A stretch of 38,919 nucleotides of DNA from the NCBI GenBank assembly GCA_964513465.1, contig CAZEMR010000025.1, forward strand, positions 1-38,919. Direction: 5' to 3'. Below are positions 7,591-16,216 of the stretch, piece by piece. Made by a program: the position numbers and the translations under genes. Numbering within the stretch: the stretch's first letter is position 1; each line of letters begins with the position of its first letter. The notes below the pieces were generated by a model. It was not told where the DNA came from. It searched no databases and saw nothing but the letters and a program-made list of their open reading frames with translations. The DNA is from CAZEMR01 sp964513465. GTDB lineage: Bacteria > Bacteroidota > Ignavibacteria > Kapaibacteriales > UBA2268.

Positions 7591-8973
7591 TTATTTCTTA
7601 ATTCGTATGGCCTTCAGAATCAGATCGTGCAATCCGACGAGTTCGCGCGGAACGTCGTTGTCCTCCATTGTTTCGCGCACTTGCTTTTTGCAATTCGCGC
7701 AGGGGGCTATCACGTAGCCTGCGCCGGTGTCGAATATCTGTTTGGCCTTGCGGCGTCCGGCGACTCCGGTGCGATATTTACGGATTTCGTCTATCGAAAC
7801 CGATCCGCCACCACCGCCGCAGCAGTAATTCTCTGTGCGATTCGGAGTCATTTCAACAAAGTCTTTGCAGAATGCGCGGATGATCTCGCGTGGCTGCTCG
7901 ACTACCCAGTTCTGGCGGGCCAGATTGCAGGGGTCGTGATAAGTAACTCGTTCGTTGATCACATTCGGATCAAGCTCTATCTTGCCCTCTTTCAGCAGTT
8001 TATTGGTAAGCTCGAGTATATTGATTACGGGCGGACAGTCGTCGCCGCGCCAGTAGGTCTTCAGGAATGTGGCCGAACGGCTGGCGTGTCCGCACTCGCC
8101 GATGAGCACCTTTTTAGCTCGCAGGCGGCGTGTTTCGTCCTCGATTTTGTGCAGAACGCGCTCGAGCACGAGATCGCTATAGAACAGGCCGTAATTGATT
8201 GCGTCGTAATATTTTGTCCCGATTGTCCAGCTAACTCCTGCTGCGTGCAGCACCGCTGCGATGCCCATCAGGGTTTCGGCCTCCATCATGTAATCGGATA
8301 CGGGCGCGAAGAAAATATATTCCGCGTCTTCGACGTCGAGCGGGAATTTGATCTTAACTCCGTGCATTTCCTCGAGTTCCTCTTCGAGAAATTCGAGCGA
8401 ATCCTCGAGTGCGACAAATGGGATAGCCGAAGTATTGCCGGTGTCGCCTTCGAGCTGCTCGCGTGTGGAGATCACCAGCGCGCGTGGCGCAAGTCCCATC
8501 TCGGCAAGGATATAGCGCGCCATATGGGTCATCATTCCGTGGTCGATACCCATGGGGCATTCGAGCACGCATTTGCGGCAGGCATTGCAGTTCCAGAAGG
8601 AATGCAGCATCTGGTCGATGTGTTCTTCTGTTAGCTCGAAGCCGCCGAAAAGACGCGCGGAGAGCGAACCCTCGAGCGAGAAATAGCGCCGGTAGACGCT
8701 GAGTATCAGCTCGGAGCGCCAGCATGGGACGTCGTGCGGGTCGCCTGATGCCTGATATACATGGCATGTAACGCTGCAGCGAGAACATTTGGCCGAAACT
8801 TTGATGTAGTGTTCAAGCACCGGTCGGTAATTAGAATGTTTTAGCAGAGCGGCAAAAATTTCGAGAAATTTGCCCACCCGGTCGAATTTGGGTTGTTTTT
8901 CGATGTGATACTTCATCTCCGGGATTTGGTCAGTCCGCACCTCATACGGACGACTAAGGGAATCGTCAGTCAT
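7591..8973 (-). CDS. DsrK/HmcF/HdrD-like iron-sulfur protein with CCG domains
   Basis: A 460-residue cytoplasmic subunit. An N-terminal ferredoxin part has CSRCSVTCH and CNACRKCVLECP cluster motifs. The C-terminal half carries the heterodisulfide-reductase CCG signature: GECGH, HDPCNLAR, NYCCGGGGG and PCANCKK. In DsrK, HmcF, TmcB and HdrD this region holds the catalytic noncubane or modified [4Fe-4S] cluster that works on disulfides, so it could act on a DsrC trisulfide or another disulfide. First gene of a four-gene operon; AGAGG seven bases before ATG. Clearly paralogous to the DsrK proteins at 11611 and 18641; which substrate this copy uses is unknown. Confidence 0.88.
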   Translation of the reverse strand: MTDDSLSRPYEVRTDQIPEMKYHIEKQPKFDRVGKFLEIFAALLKHSNYRPVLEHYIKVSAKCSRCSVTCHVYQASGDPHDVPCWRSELILSVYRRYFSLEGSLSARLFGGFELTEEHIDQMLHSFWNCNACRKCVLECPMGIDHGMMTHMARYILAEMGLAPRALVISTREQLEGDTGNTSAIPFVALEDSLEFLEEELEEMHGVKIKFPLDVEDAEYIFFAPVSDYMMEAETLMGIAAVLHAAGVSWTIGTKYYDAINYGLFYSDLVLERVLHKIEDETRRLRAKKVLIGECGHASRSATFLKTYWRGDDCPPVINILELTNKLLKEGKIELDPNVINERVTYHDPCNLARQNWVVEQPREIIRAFCKDFVEMTPNRTENYCCGGGGGSVSIDEIRKYRTGVAGRRKAKQIFDTGAGYVIAPCANCKKQVRETMEDNDVPRELVGLHDLILKAIRIKK

Positions 8974-9207
8974 AGCAGAGCCTCTTAATAAATAATGATC
9001 AACAAAGCACTATTATCATTATAAACGACAATAAATCTATCTTAGTGTCAGCATTCGTGAATCGAATATATATTCCAGAATCCACATATTATATTGAAAT
9101 TAAAAAATTTAGGAGACCCTGCTAAAAAGCTTTTAACTCTATGTAATCACAATGTTGCATATATTAATTATTATTAATTGATTTTTTTTGAAACAATCAC
9201 CGCAAAC

Positions 9208-9239
9208 AAAAAGCCTCTGCGGCATATAGCCACAGAGGC
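9208..9239 (-). terminator. Terminator of the dsrMKJOP operon (bidirectional form)
   Basis: GCCTCTG (9213-9219) pairs with CAGAGGC (9233-9239), and after one mismatch GGC (9221-9223) pairs with GCC (9229-9231) around a 5-nt loop. AAAAA at 9208-9212 provides the minus-strand U-tract, and a long T run follows on the plus strand. It lies just after dsrP. Confidence 0.85.
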
Positions 9240-9266
9240 ATTTATTTTTTTTAATCAAAAATAATT

Positions 9267-10424
9267 TTACGTTTTGAGCTGCCTTCTGACCGATAGTGCG
9301 ATCTTATACAGCCCCACGATGATCAATGCGCCGAGCGCAAAGATGCCGACCGAGATCATGAACTCGGGAATTGTGGGCCAGTATCCGGTCACATGGCCGA
9401 GTGGATTGGGCGTGAATCCCGCCACCACCATGCCAAGGCCTTTGTCGATCCAGATCGAGAAAAATACTGCCAGCGCTCCCAGCAACAGGGTCGATTCATT
9501 TTTGCGATATTTGGGCACAAGCAGTATAAATAAGGAGAATATCGCCAGCACGGCAGATGCCCACATCCACGGCACCAGCGTTGTATTGCCATCGAGCCCC
9601 ACATAGAGGAACTCGAAGTGTGCGGTGTGGTGGTGCATTCCGCTGAAGAATGCGGTGAATATCTCGAGCAAAAGGAAGAAGATATTCAGAAGCATTGCGT
9701 ATGTAACGATAATCGAAAGGCTCTGAATCGGCTCCCATCCCGGGTCGAATTTGGTTTTGCGACGCAGGAATATCGATATGAGTATCAGCAGGGCCGGGCC
9801 TGCTGCGAATGCTGTGGCCAGAAAGCGCGGCGCCATGATGGCAGTCATCCAGAACGGACGCGCTGCAAGGCCGGAATAGAGAAACGCGGTGACCGTATGG
9901 ATCGAAACCGCCCAGGGTATGGACAGTATGATAATCGGCTTGATCCAGTGCGGCGGTGCAACGGATTTCTTCTCCGAGCTGAGCGTGACGCGGCTGATTA
10001 CGATATTTAGAATCAGATATCCCAGAAGCGAGAGTGCATCCCAGAACATCGGCGAATTGGGCGTCGGGTAGAGGAACATATTGGCCACTCGGAGCGGCTG
10101 TCCCATATCGACGAAGATAAATGTCATGCACATAATCACCGACCCGATGGCGAGAAATTCGCCGAGGATGGTGATTTTGCCGAATTTCTTATAATTATGC
10201 AGATAGTATGGCAGCACTACCATCACAGCCGACGCGGCAACGCCGACAAGGAAGGTGAACTGCGCGATATAGAATCCCCAGGTGACGTCCTTGGTCATGC
10301 CGGTTACTCCCAGCCCGACGTTGAACTGATACAGATAGAAGCCGGTGCCGACTCCGACCAGTACGAGGAGGGCAATCACCCAGGTCCAATATGTTTTCGA
10401 TCCCTGAAAAGCTTTTTCTAACAT
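9267..10424 (-). CDS. dsrP: DsrP, NrfD-family menaquinone-interacting membrane subunit
   Basis: A 385-residue integral membrane protein with about ten helices, the NrfD-type quinone module of DsrMKJOP. It lacks cofactor motifs, as expected. Length matches DsrP (about 380-410). It starts TWVIALLVLVGVGTGFYLYQ as its first helix and includes the family-typical MGQPLRV and PMFWDAL loop segments. AGAGG before ATG supports the start. It is last of the dsrMKJOP operon, 13 bp after dsrO, and precedes a terminator. It should exchange electrons between menaquinone and DsrO/DsrJ on the periplasmic side. Confidence 0.93.
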   Translation of the reverse strand: MLEKAFQGSKTYWTWVIALLVLVGVGTGFYLYQFNVGLGVTGMTKDVTWGFYIAQFTFLVGVAASAVMVVLPYYLHNYKKFGKITILGEFLAIGSVIMCMTFIFVDMGQPLRVANMFLYPTPNSPMFWDALSLLGYLILNIVISRVTLSSEKKSVAPPHWIKPIIILSIPWAVSIHTVTAFLYSGLAARPFWMTAIMAPRFLATAFAAGPALLILISIFLRRKTKFDPGWEPIQSLSIIVTYAMLLNIFFLLLEIFTAFFSGMHHHTAHFEFLYVGLDGNTTLVPWMWASAVLAIFSLFILLVPKYRKNESTLLLGALAVFFSIWIDKGLGMVVAGFTPNPLGHVTGYWPTIPEFMISVGIFALGALIIVGLYKIALSVRRQLKT

Positions 10425-10437
10425 ATTATTACCTCTT

Positions 10438-11214
10438 TCAGACTAAATAGTAAACTTCGGGCTGTGTTCCTAATTCAGGTTTTCGCCTGATTGAATAATT
10501 ATTATAAAGCACACGGTTGATCTCCGAGTCGTGGTCGTGCAGATTGCCGAAATACATTGCGCCCGCAGGGCAGGCCTGCACGCATTTGGGCATCTCGGTG
10601 TATTTGCCGTCGACCTGGAGCTCGGCGCAGAATGTGCATTTCTCCACCACGCCTTTGCTGCGTGTCGGGAAACGGTCGTTCATGTCCGCAATATGCGGCC
10701 GTGGGTCGCGCCAGTTGAACGTACGCGAGCCATATGGGCATGCGGCCATGCAGTAGCGGCAGCCGATGCAGCGGTGCCAGTCCATCATTACGATGCCGTC
10801 CGATTCGCGGTGCCAGGTGGCCTGAGTCGGGCATACCCGGACGCAGGGCGGATTGTCGCATTGATTACACAGTAGCAAAACCGGCTTTTGGGCGATTTTC
10901 GGGGGCAGGTGGTAATTCTCCTGCTCCAGGAAGGCATGGTTATATTCTTCTTTCCATATCCAGTGCAGCTCTTCGGTCTTGTCTGGCATTTCGGGCACGT
11001 TGTGGAATTCGTGGCATGCGCGGATGCAGGCGTCGCATTCGGGATGCTCGCCGCATTTACGCAGGTCGATCACCATTCCCCAGCGCACTGCCGGGCCTTC
11101 GCCGGGCTTATAATCGCCTTTGGCAATTGCTTCGAATGCTCCGGTGCCGCCGAGCATACCCAGGGCAGCGCATCCTCCGCAAAGCTTCAGGAATTTTCGT
11201 CTGTCTATTTTCAT
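10438..11214 (-). CDS. dsrO: DsrO, periplasmic four-cluster ferredoxin with Tat signal
   Basis: A 258-residue iron-sulfur protein of the Dsr membrane complex. The N-terminus has a twin-arginine signal, DRRKFLKLCGG, with hydrophobic h-region, so the folded protein is exported by Tat. Cysteine motifs for four [4Fe-4S] clusters follow: CGEHPECDACIRAC, CNQCDNPPCVRVCP, CIGCRYCMAACPYG and CTFCAEL with CVQACP. The order is diagnostic of DsrO/HmcB. It overlaps dsrJ by 4 bp and is preceded by GGGAGG. Role: electron relay between DsrP and DsrJ. Confidence 0.93.
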   Translation of the reverse strand: MKIDRRKFLKLCGGCAALGMLGGTGAFEAIAKGDYKPGEGPAVRWGMVIDLRKCGEHPECDACIRACHEFHNVPEMPDKTEELHWIWKEEYNHAFLEQENYHLPPKIAQKPVLLLCNQCDNPPCVRVCPTQATWHRESDGIVMMDWHRCIGCRYCMAACPYGSRTFNWRDPRPHIADMNDRFPTRSKGVVEKCTFCAELQVDGKYTEMPKCVQACPAGAMYFGNLHDHDSEINRVLYNNYSIRRKPELGTQPEVYYLV

Positions 11215-11618
11215 TGCTTACCTCCCATGGTCAGTGTTTGTTTCGCGTCTTCCGGAGCAACGTGGCATTCCCAGCAATAGGGATTGACGTCGAGGTAATC
11301 ATGGCAGCGGTCGCAGAAATCAGCCTTGTTGTCATGACATTTCATGCAGGTATAGCTCAGGCTCATTTCCATCATCTGCCCGTTGTATTCCGCCATGCGG
11401 ACGTTCTCGCGGACGACTTTATCGCGCCATTCGTTGAGCACATCCATATGATTATGATTCATATATTCCGTCGGGAGAATGCACTGATCGTAGCCGGTCG
11501 GGTATACCAGCTCGGGAGGAGCTGCCGATTCGCCGAATACAGCGCTCACCCACAGGGGCGAGGTTGCCAGAGCGACCAGAACGACGAGACCAATAATAAT
11601 ATATCCGGGTTTATACAT
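11211..11618 (-). CDS. dsrJ: DsrJ, membrane-anchored trihaem cytochrome c
   Basis: A 135-residue cytochrome with an N-terminal uncleaved signal anchor (YIIIGLVVLVALAT) and three CXXCH sites: CMKCH (91-95), CDRCH (102-106) and CWECH (115-119). Cys46 in YDQCILPTEYMNHNHM sits in the conserved upstream block from which DsrJ's unusual His/Cys haem draws its cysteine ligand. That block plus the three closely spaced haems identifies DsrJ rather than another small cytochrome. It overlaps dsrK by 8 bp and dsrO by 4 bp. GGAGG nine bases upstream supports ATG 11618. Confidence 0.93.
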   Translation of the reverse strand: MYKPGYIIIGLVVLVALATSPLWVSAVFGESAAPPELVYPTGYDQCILPTEYMNHNHMDVLNEWRDKVVRENVRMAEYNGQMMEMSLSYTCMKCHDNKADFCDRCHDYLDVNPYCWECHVAPEDAKQTLTMGGKQ

Positions 11619-13230
11619 CTTCGCTTTCCTCCTTTCCGGGGAGCGGGTTGCCGCGCATATCCACTTCGCGCTCCTTGCCGCCGCTCATTATGAGGGCATT
11701 GCCGACCATTTCGTGGATGCCGCCGACTTCGACTTCGGGCACCCAGTATTCCATCAATGGAGGCAGGGTGGCCTTATCGATTGCGCAGATGCAGAGCAGC
11801 AGATTGACGTCCTCGGTTTTGTGGACGTGCCTGACAGCGTGGGCGCGGGGCATTCCGCCACGCATACGCATTTCGAGGTTCTCCTCGGTGCCCAGTCCGG
11901 CGCCGCTGCCGCAGCAGAAGGTCTGCTCGCGGATTGTATTATCGGGCATTTCTATAAAATTGTTCATTACGTTTTTGATTACATATCTCGGCTCTTCGAG
12001 TAGTCCCATACCGCGCGAGGGATTGCACGAGTCGTGGAAAGTTCCGCGCCAGTGATCATTGCGGCTGGGGTCGAGCTTGATTTTGCCATTGCGGATAAGG
12101 TCGGCTGTAAATTCGGTTATATGCACCATCTTAGTCGATTTCGCATTCTCGAACACAGTGCCGGTAATCGGCGACCGGGGCACTTCGAGGAAGTCCGTCG
12201 GGCCGTTCATCGTATCCATATACTGATGCAGCACGCGCCACATGTGGCCGCATTCGCCGCCAATTATCCATTTGACTCCGAGGCGCTTAGCTTCGGCGTA
12301 GATTTTATTATTCAGGCGTTTCATCAGATCGTGCGATACGAAGGATCCGAAATTGCCGCCTTCGCTGGCGTAGCTGCTCCACGTAAAGTCCAGGCCGATT
12401 TCGTGGAATAAAGCCATATAGCCGAGCAATGTGAAGTAATGCGGTTCGCCGAAATAGTCAGCAGACGGTGTTACGAACAGCACCTCCGCGCCCTTTTTAT
12501 TAATGGGCAGATCGACTTTTATTCCGGTAATATCTTCGAGATCATCCACAGCAAATTCGAGCGAATCGGCGAACCCGTGCGGCTGAATACCCAGGTGGTT
12601 GCCCGTGCGGTAGCTGTTGGCCACCGGGGTCATCACCCAGTCGATATTAACGCCGATGAGGTTCATCACCTCGCGCACGAGGAATGTGATCTCGGCGGTG
12701 TCGATGCCATAGGGGCAGAATACCGAGCAGCGGCGGCACTGGGTGCATTGATAGAAATAATAGAACCATTCCTTGAGCACGTCTTCGGTAAGGTCGCGCG
12801 CTCCGACCATTTTGCCCATCAGCTTGCCGGCGGTGGTGAAGTCCTTGCGGTAAATCGAGCGGAACAGCTCTGCGCGCAGCACCGGCATATTCTTCGGGTC
12901 GCCCGATCCGAGATAGAAATGGCACTTATCGGCGCAGGCGCCGCAGCGGACGCATATATCCATAAAAAGCTTCAGCGAACGGAATTTATCGAGCCGCTCG
13001 CGGATGCCCTCCATTACGATTTCTTTCCAGTTTTCGGGCAGCTTCCAGTCGTCTTCGTATGGCTGCCATTTGCGCGGAAAGGGCTGGCCCACGTATTCGA
13101 CGCTATCGGGCACTGCCGAATGGTTATACGTCCCCTTTTTGAATTCCACCGGAGTATTCGGCCAGTCCGTTTCCGGCGGCCGGAGATCTACGGTTTTCAG
13201 TAATTCTTCCGGTTTTAATTTATTTGACAT
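11611..13230 (-). CDS. dsrK: DsrK, catalytic CCG-domain subunit of the Dsr membrane complex
   Basis: A 539-residue cytoplasmic iron-sulfur subunit. The ferredoxin region shows CVRCGACADKCHFYLGSGDP and CTQCRRCSVFCPYG. The CCG region shows GGECGH, HDSCNPSRG and TFCCGSGAGLG; a late Cys pair reads LLCICAIDK, unlike the CxxC (CANC/CSNC) of the two other DsrK-like proteins here. This is the subunit proposed to reduce the DsrC trisulfide. I start it at ATG 13230, six bases after AGGAGG; the in-frame GTG at 13236 abuts that site directly. It overlaps dsrM by 11 bp. Position directly before dsrJOP marks it as the canonical copy among the three in this window. Confidence 0.94.
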   Translation of the reverse strand: MSNKLKPEELLKTVDLRPPETDWPNTPVEFKKGTYNHSAVPDSVEYVGQPFPRKWQPYEDDWKLPENWKEIVMEGIRERLDKFRSLKLFMDICVRCGACADKCHFYLGSGDPKNMPVLRAELFRSIYRKDFTTAGKLMGKMVGARDLTEDVLKEWFYYFYQCTQCRRCSVFCPYGIDTAEITFLVREVMNLIGVNIDWVMTPVANSYRTGNHLGIQPHGFADSLEFAVDDLEDITGIKVDLPINKKGAEVLFVTPSADYFGEPHYFTLLGYMALFHEIGLDFTWSSYASEGGNFGSFVSHDLMKRLNNKIYAEAKRLGVKWIIGGECGHMWRVLHQYMDTMNGPTDFLEVPRSPITGTVFENAKSTKMVHITEFTADLIRNGKIKLDPSRNDHWRGTFHDSCNPSRGMGLLEEPRYVIKNVMNNFIEMPDNTIREQTFCCGSGAGLGTEENLEMRMRGGMPRAHAVRHVHKTEDVNLLLCICAIDKATLPPLMEYWVPEVEVGGIHEMVGNALIMSGGKEREVDMRGNPLPGKEESEDV

Positions 13231-14221
13231 CGTCACCCTCCTTTTCTAATGGTAGTCCGGCGGCTTTCATAACATCGCGGAATTCTTCCTCATATTCCTC
13301 ATATGTATGGAATTCCACCTCGGGGTTCCACGGATTGACGTGGCGCACCGCGCGGCTGTTGTTCGGCTGGTTGCGTGTGGGGCTCATAAATACGCCCGGC
13401 GCATGAACCAGTTTGCTCATGGGGAAATAGATAAGCAATGCGCTTACCAGAAACAGATGTATATAGAATACCGCTCCGAGCGGCTCGGCCGGAAGCTGCG
13501 GATTAAAGGTGAATAATCCTGCGGCTAAGGCCTTTACGTCGATCAGATCGACCTTGGTGAAGTAGCGCATCAGGATTCCCGTTACCGCAATTCCACCGAT
13601 CAATAGCAGCGGAAAATAATCCGAAGAGAGCGATATATATTTTACCTTTTTGTCAATAATTCTCCGGAAGAACAGATAGAGAAGTCCCGCCAGGATCAAT
13701 ATATCGGTAATGAATAATATCGGCAGTCCGATCTGCAAAAAGCCGTCCAGAGTCTGAATAGTCTCAACAAATCCCGGGGAAGGCTCCGTGAAAAAGCGGA
13801 AATGCCGCAATACTATAATTAAAAATGAATAGTGGAACAGGATAGCAAACAGCCAGAGCCATTTGTCATCGCCATACACCAGCTTTTCGCCATTTTTGAG
13901 CTGCGCCCGCGTATTGCGGAACAGCGAGCGGAAAGTAACCACTTCCAGAAACATCCGGATGAACGTCTGGAATTTGGTATAGGGGCTGTCGAATTTGTTC
14001 TGCTTGATAAAATCAAGCGATTTCTGCTGGCCCGTGGTCGTAGGAATATGAAACGGCACCGGAGCGCGCGCCCATCGGATGATGCGGACCACCAGCCCGA
14101 TAACAAACACGGCAAGCGCAATATATGGAATCACGATCCCGAACACAGGCTGGGCATATACCCCCAGCGCTCCGATCGCCACCAATACCGCGGTTGCCAA
14201 AAGCGATATCCAAATACCCAT
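13220..14221 (-). CDS. dsrM: DsrM, cytochrome b membrane subunit
   Basis: A 333-residue integral membrane protein of the NarI/DsrM type with about six helices, passing menaquinol electrons to DsrK. Histidine candidates for the b haems lie in LFHYSFLIIVLRHF and in YIHLFLV / KLVHAPG. The C-terminal ~55 residues are soluble and acidic and end in EKEGDDVK. I prefer ATG 14221 (AGG eight bases upstream) over the TTG six bases earlier. It lies 45 bp after the RsbRD_N gene and opens dsrMKJOP. Confidence 0.92.
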   Translation of the reverse strand: MGIWISLLATAVLVAIGALGVYAQPVFGIVIPYIALAVFVIGLVVRIIRWARAPVPFHIPTTTGQQKSLDFIKQNKFDSPYTKFQTFIRMFLEVVTFRSLFRNTRAQLKNGEKLVYGDDKWLWLFAILFHYSFLIIVLRHFRFFTEPSPGFVETIQTLDGFLQIGLPILFITDILILAGLLYLFFRRIIDKKVKYISLSSDYFPLLLIGGIAVTGILMRYFTKVDLIDVKALAAGLFTFNPQLPAEPLGAVFYIHLFLVSALLIYFPMSKLVHAPGVFMSPTRNQPNNSRAVRHVNPWNPEVEFHTYEEYEEEFRDVMKAAGLPLEKEGDDVK

Positions 14222-14266
14222 CGACAAATACCTGAATTAGTTAGAAAATATTATTTAGTAGAAAAT

Positions 14267-14830
14267 TCAATTCTCGGGCAAACCCTCCTCTCCCCCGAGT
14301 CCGAGCCGGGGATCGAGAAATTCGTACTTGCGATTGAGCCGATCCACGATGCGGCCATTGCGTTTTCTGATTTCGTTTGCTTTTATCTCGTATAATTTTT
14401 CGCGCTTTTTCATATATAAATCGAATGCTATCATCGAACAGAAATCCACCGCATCCTCGAACTCAAGCAGTGCTTCGGTATCCTCAGCGCCGGATTTATG
14501 CCACTCCTTGCGCGCGGCCTGCTTGAGCAAAAACACGAACCCCGCGGCCTGCGACGGCGAAAACTCCTGCACCGCACGGATTCTGATAATTTCCTCCATG
14601 CAATCGGAGATTTCGGCGGCATCGGCTCCCTTTATGATTGCGTCATACAAGCGCTCGGTGTCGCGGGCAATTGTGTGCCCCACCGGATTGGTGAATTCAG
14701 CGTCTTTGTTCGAAAAAAACCGGCCGCTCTCGCCGGGGTAGGTATCTATTATTAAATCGAACCACTTATCGAGGATAGCGCTTCGCTTTTCAATGAGAAA
14801 TTTTTCGAATTTCATAATCGCTTTTTCCAT
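14267..14830 (-). CDS. RsbRD_N-like regulatory protein
   Basis: A 187-residue soluble, helical protein. The N-terminal pattern (FLIEKRSAILDKWFDLIIDTYP, then PVGHTI...LYDAI) matches the RsbRD N-terminal domain found in stressosome/partner-switch antagonists, but no STAS domain follows; the C-terminal 60 residues are charged helix. From memory, genes of this type sit beside dsrMKJOP in some sulfate reducers, but I cannot verify that here. It lies 45 bp before dsrM in the same orientation and after the terminator of the previous operon, so it is the probable first gene of the dsrMKJOP transcript. An alternative ATG is at 14815. Function inferred as regulatory. Confidence 0.65.
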   Translation of the reverse strand: MEKAIMKFEKFLIEKRSAILDKWFDLIIDTYPGESGRFFSNKDAEFTNPVGHTIARDTERLYDAIIKGADAAEISDCMEEIIRIRAVQEFSPSQAAGFVFLLKQAARKEWHKSGAEDTEALLEFEDAVDFCSMIAFDLYMKKREKLYEIKANEIRKRNGRIVDRLNRKYEFLDPRLGLGGEEGLPEN

Positions 14831-14940
14831 AAGTATATATATAAGCCGAGACCGGCTGCAATTTGATATTATTTAGCTCTCTAATATTAAATATACTTTG
14901 CTCAAACTATAATAAATTCTCATTTTTGTAATCCCGATGT

Positions 14941-14958
14941 GTTAGCGCTTAAACACAA
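14941..14958. promoter_or_regulatory. Near-palindrome upstream of the dsrMKJOP operon
   Basis: GTGTTAGCGCTTAAACAC has a palindromic AGCGCT core and GTGTT / AACAC arms offset by two bases. It lies about 111-128 bp upstream of the first gene of the dsrMKJOP operon and borders the terminator of the previous operon. Operator role is speculative. Confidence 0.25.
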
Positions 14959-14989
14959 AAAAGCCGCTCCCCCAAAAGGAAGCGGCTAT
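14959..14989 (-). terminator. Terminator after the DsrMK-like/two-component operon
   Basis: AGCCGCT (14964-14970) pairs with AGCGGCT (14983-14989) around a 12-nt loop in which CC and GG may extend the stem. Five A residues at 14959-14963 give a short minus-strand U-tract. It is 25 bp past the stop of the 99-residue membrane protein gene. Confidence 0.75.
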
Positions 14990-15014
14990 TCTGATAAGTA
15001 AATTTTTTGAGCTT

Positions 15015-15314
15015 TTAATAATCTTTGAACCGGCCGTTTTCGAGCATCACGCTCTCCTTAGGCGAGTTCTCCAGATATGGCAGCGAGCGGATCAGCACCC
15101 GCGATATGTAGCGCGAAACAAGGCCGCCTGCGGCCGCAATCAGCGGCAGCCAGCCCGGGCTGTCTGTCAGCACCACGATCATCGTCAAAGTAATCAACAA
15201 TAAAATGTGCATAAACTGGAGCGCGTCATCGGCGCGGTCGGGATTCGCTTTGGCCCAGCGCGCCAGGTCGGCGAACGTAAGTCTCAGCGATTGGAACATG
15301 TTGGGAGTTGCCAT
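15015..15314 (-). CDS. Small two-helix membrane protein with KFKD-type tail
   Basis: A 99-residue protein I do not recognise. Residues ~32-50 (MHILLLITLTMIVVL) and ~53-70 (WLPLIAAAGGLVSRY) look like two membrane helices, placing both ends in the cytoplasm. It ends ESVMLENGRFKDY, which closely matches the end of the neighbouring 119-residue membrane protein (NSVILKDGKFKDL), although the rest of the two proteins is not obviously similar. It is last in an operon with a histidine kinase and two receivers, 60 bp after its partner and just before a terminator. The ribosome site is weak. Confidence 0.7.
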   Translation of the reverse strand: MATPNMFQSLRLTFADLARWAKANPDRADDALQFMHILLLITLTMIVVLTDSPGWLPLIAAAGGLVSRYISRVLIRSLPYLENSPKESVMLENGRFKDY

Positions 15315-15374
15315 ACTGTTTTGCAGGATTAATGAATAGGATTATTTATATCAAAATAAAAAAAAACTTTAAAA

Positions 15375-15734
15375 TTACAAATCCTTGAATTTACCGTCTT
15401 TGAGTATTACGCTGTTGTCGGGATCGCCATCGGGTTGATTTTTGCCGGATTTTTTGAATCTTTCGTAAAAAAACGGTATCACGACGGCCATGACTATCCA
15501 CACAACCCAGCCCAATACATCGCCATCGACCGAGTCAAGCGCAGCGCCGATGTCCATATTCGTAAAGTCCAGGCTGTCAAGCGAAATATCCGCGCCCGTA
15601 ATCCAGAGCGCTCCGCCGATAGCCAGCACCCCCAGCGCGGCGATTCCGCCCAGATAGCCGGGGTTCTCGTCGTGCCATTTGCGCAGGCGAGAAATATTTT
15701 CTTCGCCGATATTCTGATTGAAAAAATCATTCAT
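15375..15734 (-). CDS. Small two-helix membrane protein with KFKD-type tail (partner)
   Basis: A 119-residue protein of unknown family. An N-terminal soluble stretch (MNDFFNQNIGEENISRLRKW) precedes helix 1 (GYLGGIAALGVLAIGGALWI, ~26-45), an acidic loop rich in Asp and Ser, helix 2 (VLGWVVWIVMAVVIPFFY, ~80-97) and a charged tail ending NSVILKDGKFKDL. The tail matches that of the 99-residue neighbour. I start it at ATG 15734 (TAAGG eight bases upstream) rather than an upstream TTG lacking a site. It lies 55 bp after the single-domain response regulator, so it may belong to the same signalling unit. Confidence 0.7.
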   Translation of the reverse strand: MNDFFNQNIGEENISRLRKWHDENPGYLGGIAALGVLAIGGALWITGADISLDSLDFTNMDIGAALDSVDGDVLGWVVWIVMAVVIPFFYERFKKSGKNQPDGDPDNSVILKDGKFKDL

Positions 15735-15789
15735 ATTGCAAGCCTTACTTTGATCAGAGATCGAATTTGCTGTCAATTTTGCAAACGAA

Positions 15790-16164
15790 TCAGCCGACGA
15801 TTTCTTTCACTTTTGCGAGCAGTTTGCTGCGGTCGATCGGTTTCTCGAAATAAGATACCGGCGGGCTGACCTGGCGGCGGCTCTCGATAAAGTGCTTGAA
15901 CTCGCCGGATACGCCGGTTACGATTATCACCGGGATTGATTTGGTCTTTTCGTTTTCCTGCAGATCGCGGAAGCAGCGCACGCCTGATTCCTCGGGCATG
16001 GTAATGTCGAGCGTAATCAGGTCGGGCTCTTCGGATACTGCTTTTTCGAAAGCTTCGCGGCCATTGGCTGCAGTAGCTACTTCGTAGCCGTTGTCCTGAA
16101 AGAATGTGGATAAATAGGTAACGACATCGGGTTCATCGTCGACAATTAAAATTTTCTTAGCCAT
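15790..16164 (-). CDS. Single-domain response regulator (CheY-like)
   Basis: A 124-residue stand-alone receiver. The acidic pocket is in ILIVDDEPD (D9, D10), the phospho-acceptor is Asp53 in TLDITMPE, the switch Thr is in VIIVTG and the conserved Lys in FEKPI. There is no DNA-binding or enzymatic output domain, so it must act by protein contact or as a phosphorelay intermediate. It is 52 bp after the other receiver gene and upstream of the two small membrane proteins. AAGGAA before ATG supports the start. Confidence 0.9.
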   Translation of the reverse strand: MAKKILIVDDEPDVVTYLSTFFQDNGYEVATAANGREAFEKAVSEEPDLITLDITMPEESGVRCFRDLQENEKTKSIPVIIVTGVSGEFKHFIESRRQVSPPVSYFEKPIDRSKLLAKVKEIVG

Positions 16165-16216
16165 GGTAATTCCTTTTATTATATATGTATACTACGAATC
16201 AGTCTACATTGCGAAA

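Noticed and set aside
7627..8634. 335-codon plus-strand open frame over the DsrK/HmcF-like gene
   Set aside because: Antisense shadow; the minus strand encodes a protein with full ferredoxin and CCG motifs.
8992..9022. ATAATGAT / ATCATTAT inverted repeat upstream of the 8973 gene
   Set aside because: Eight AT-rich base pairs in an AT-rich leader are too weak to call an operator.
10734..11693. 319-codon plus-strand open frame across dsrO and dsrJ
   Set aside because: It spans two well-supported genes on the other strand and has an Arg/Cys-rich, non-protein-like composition.
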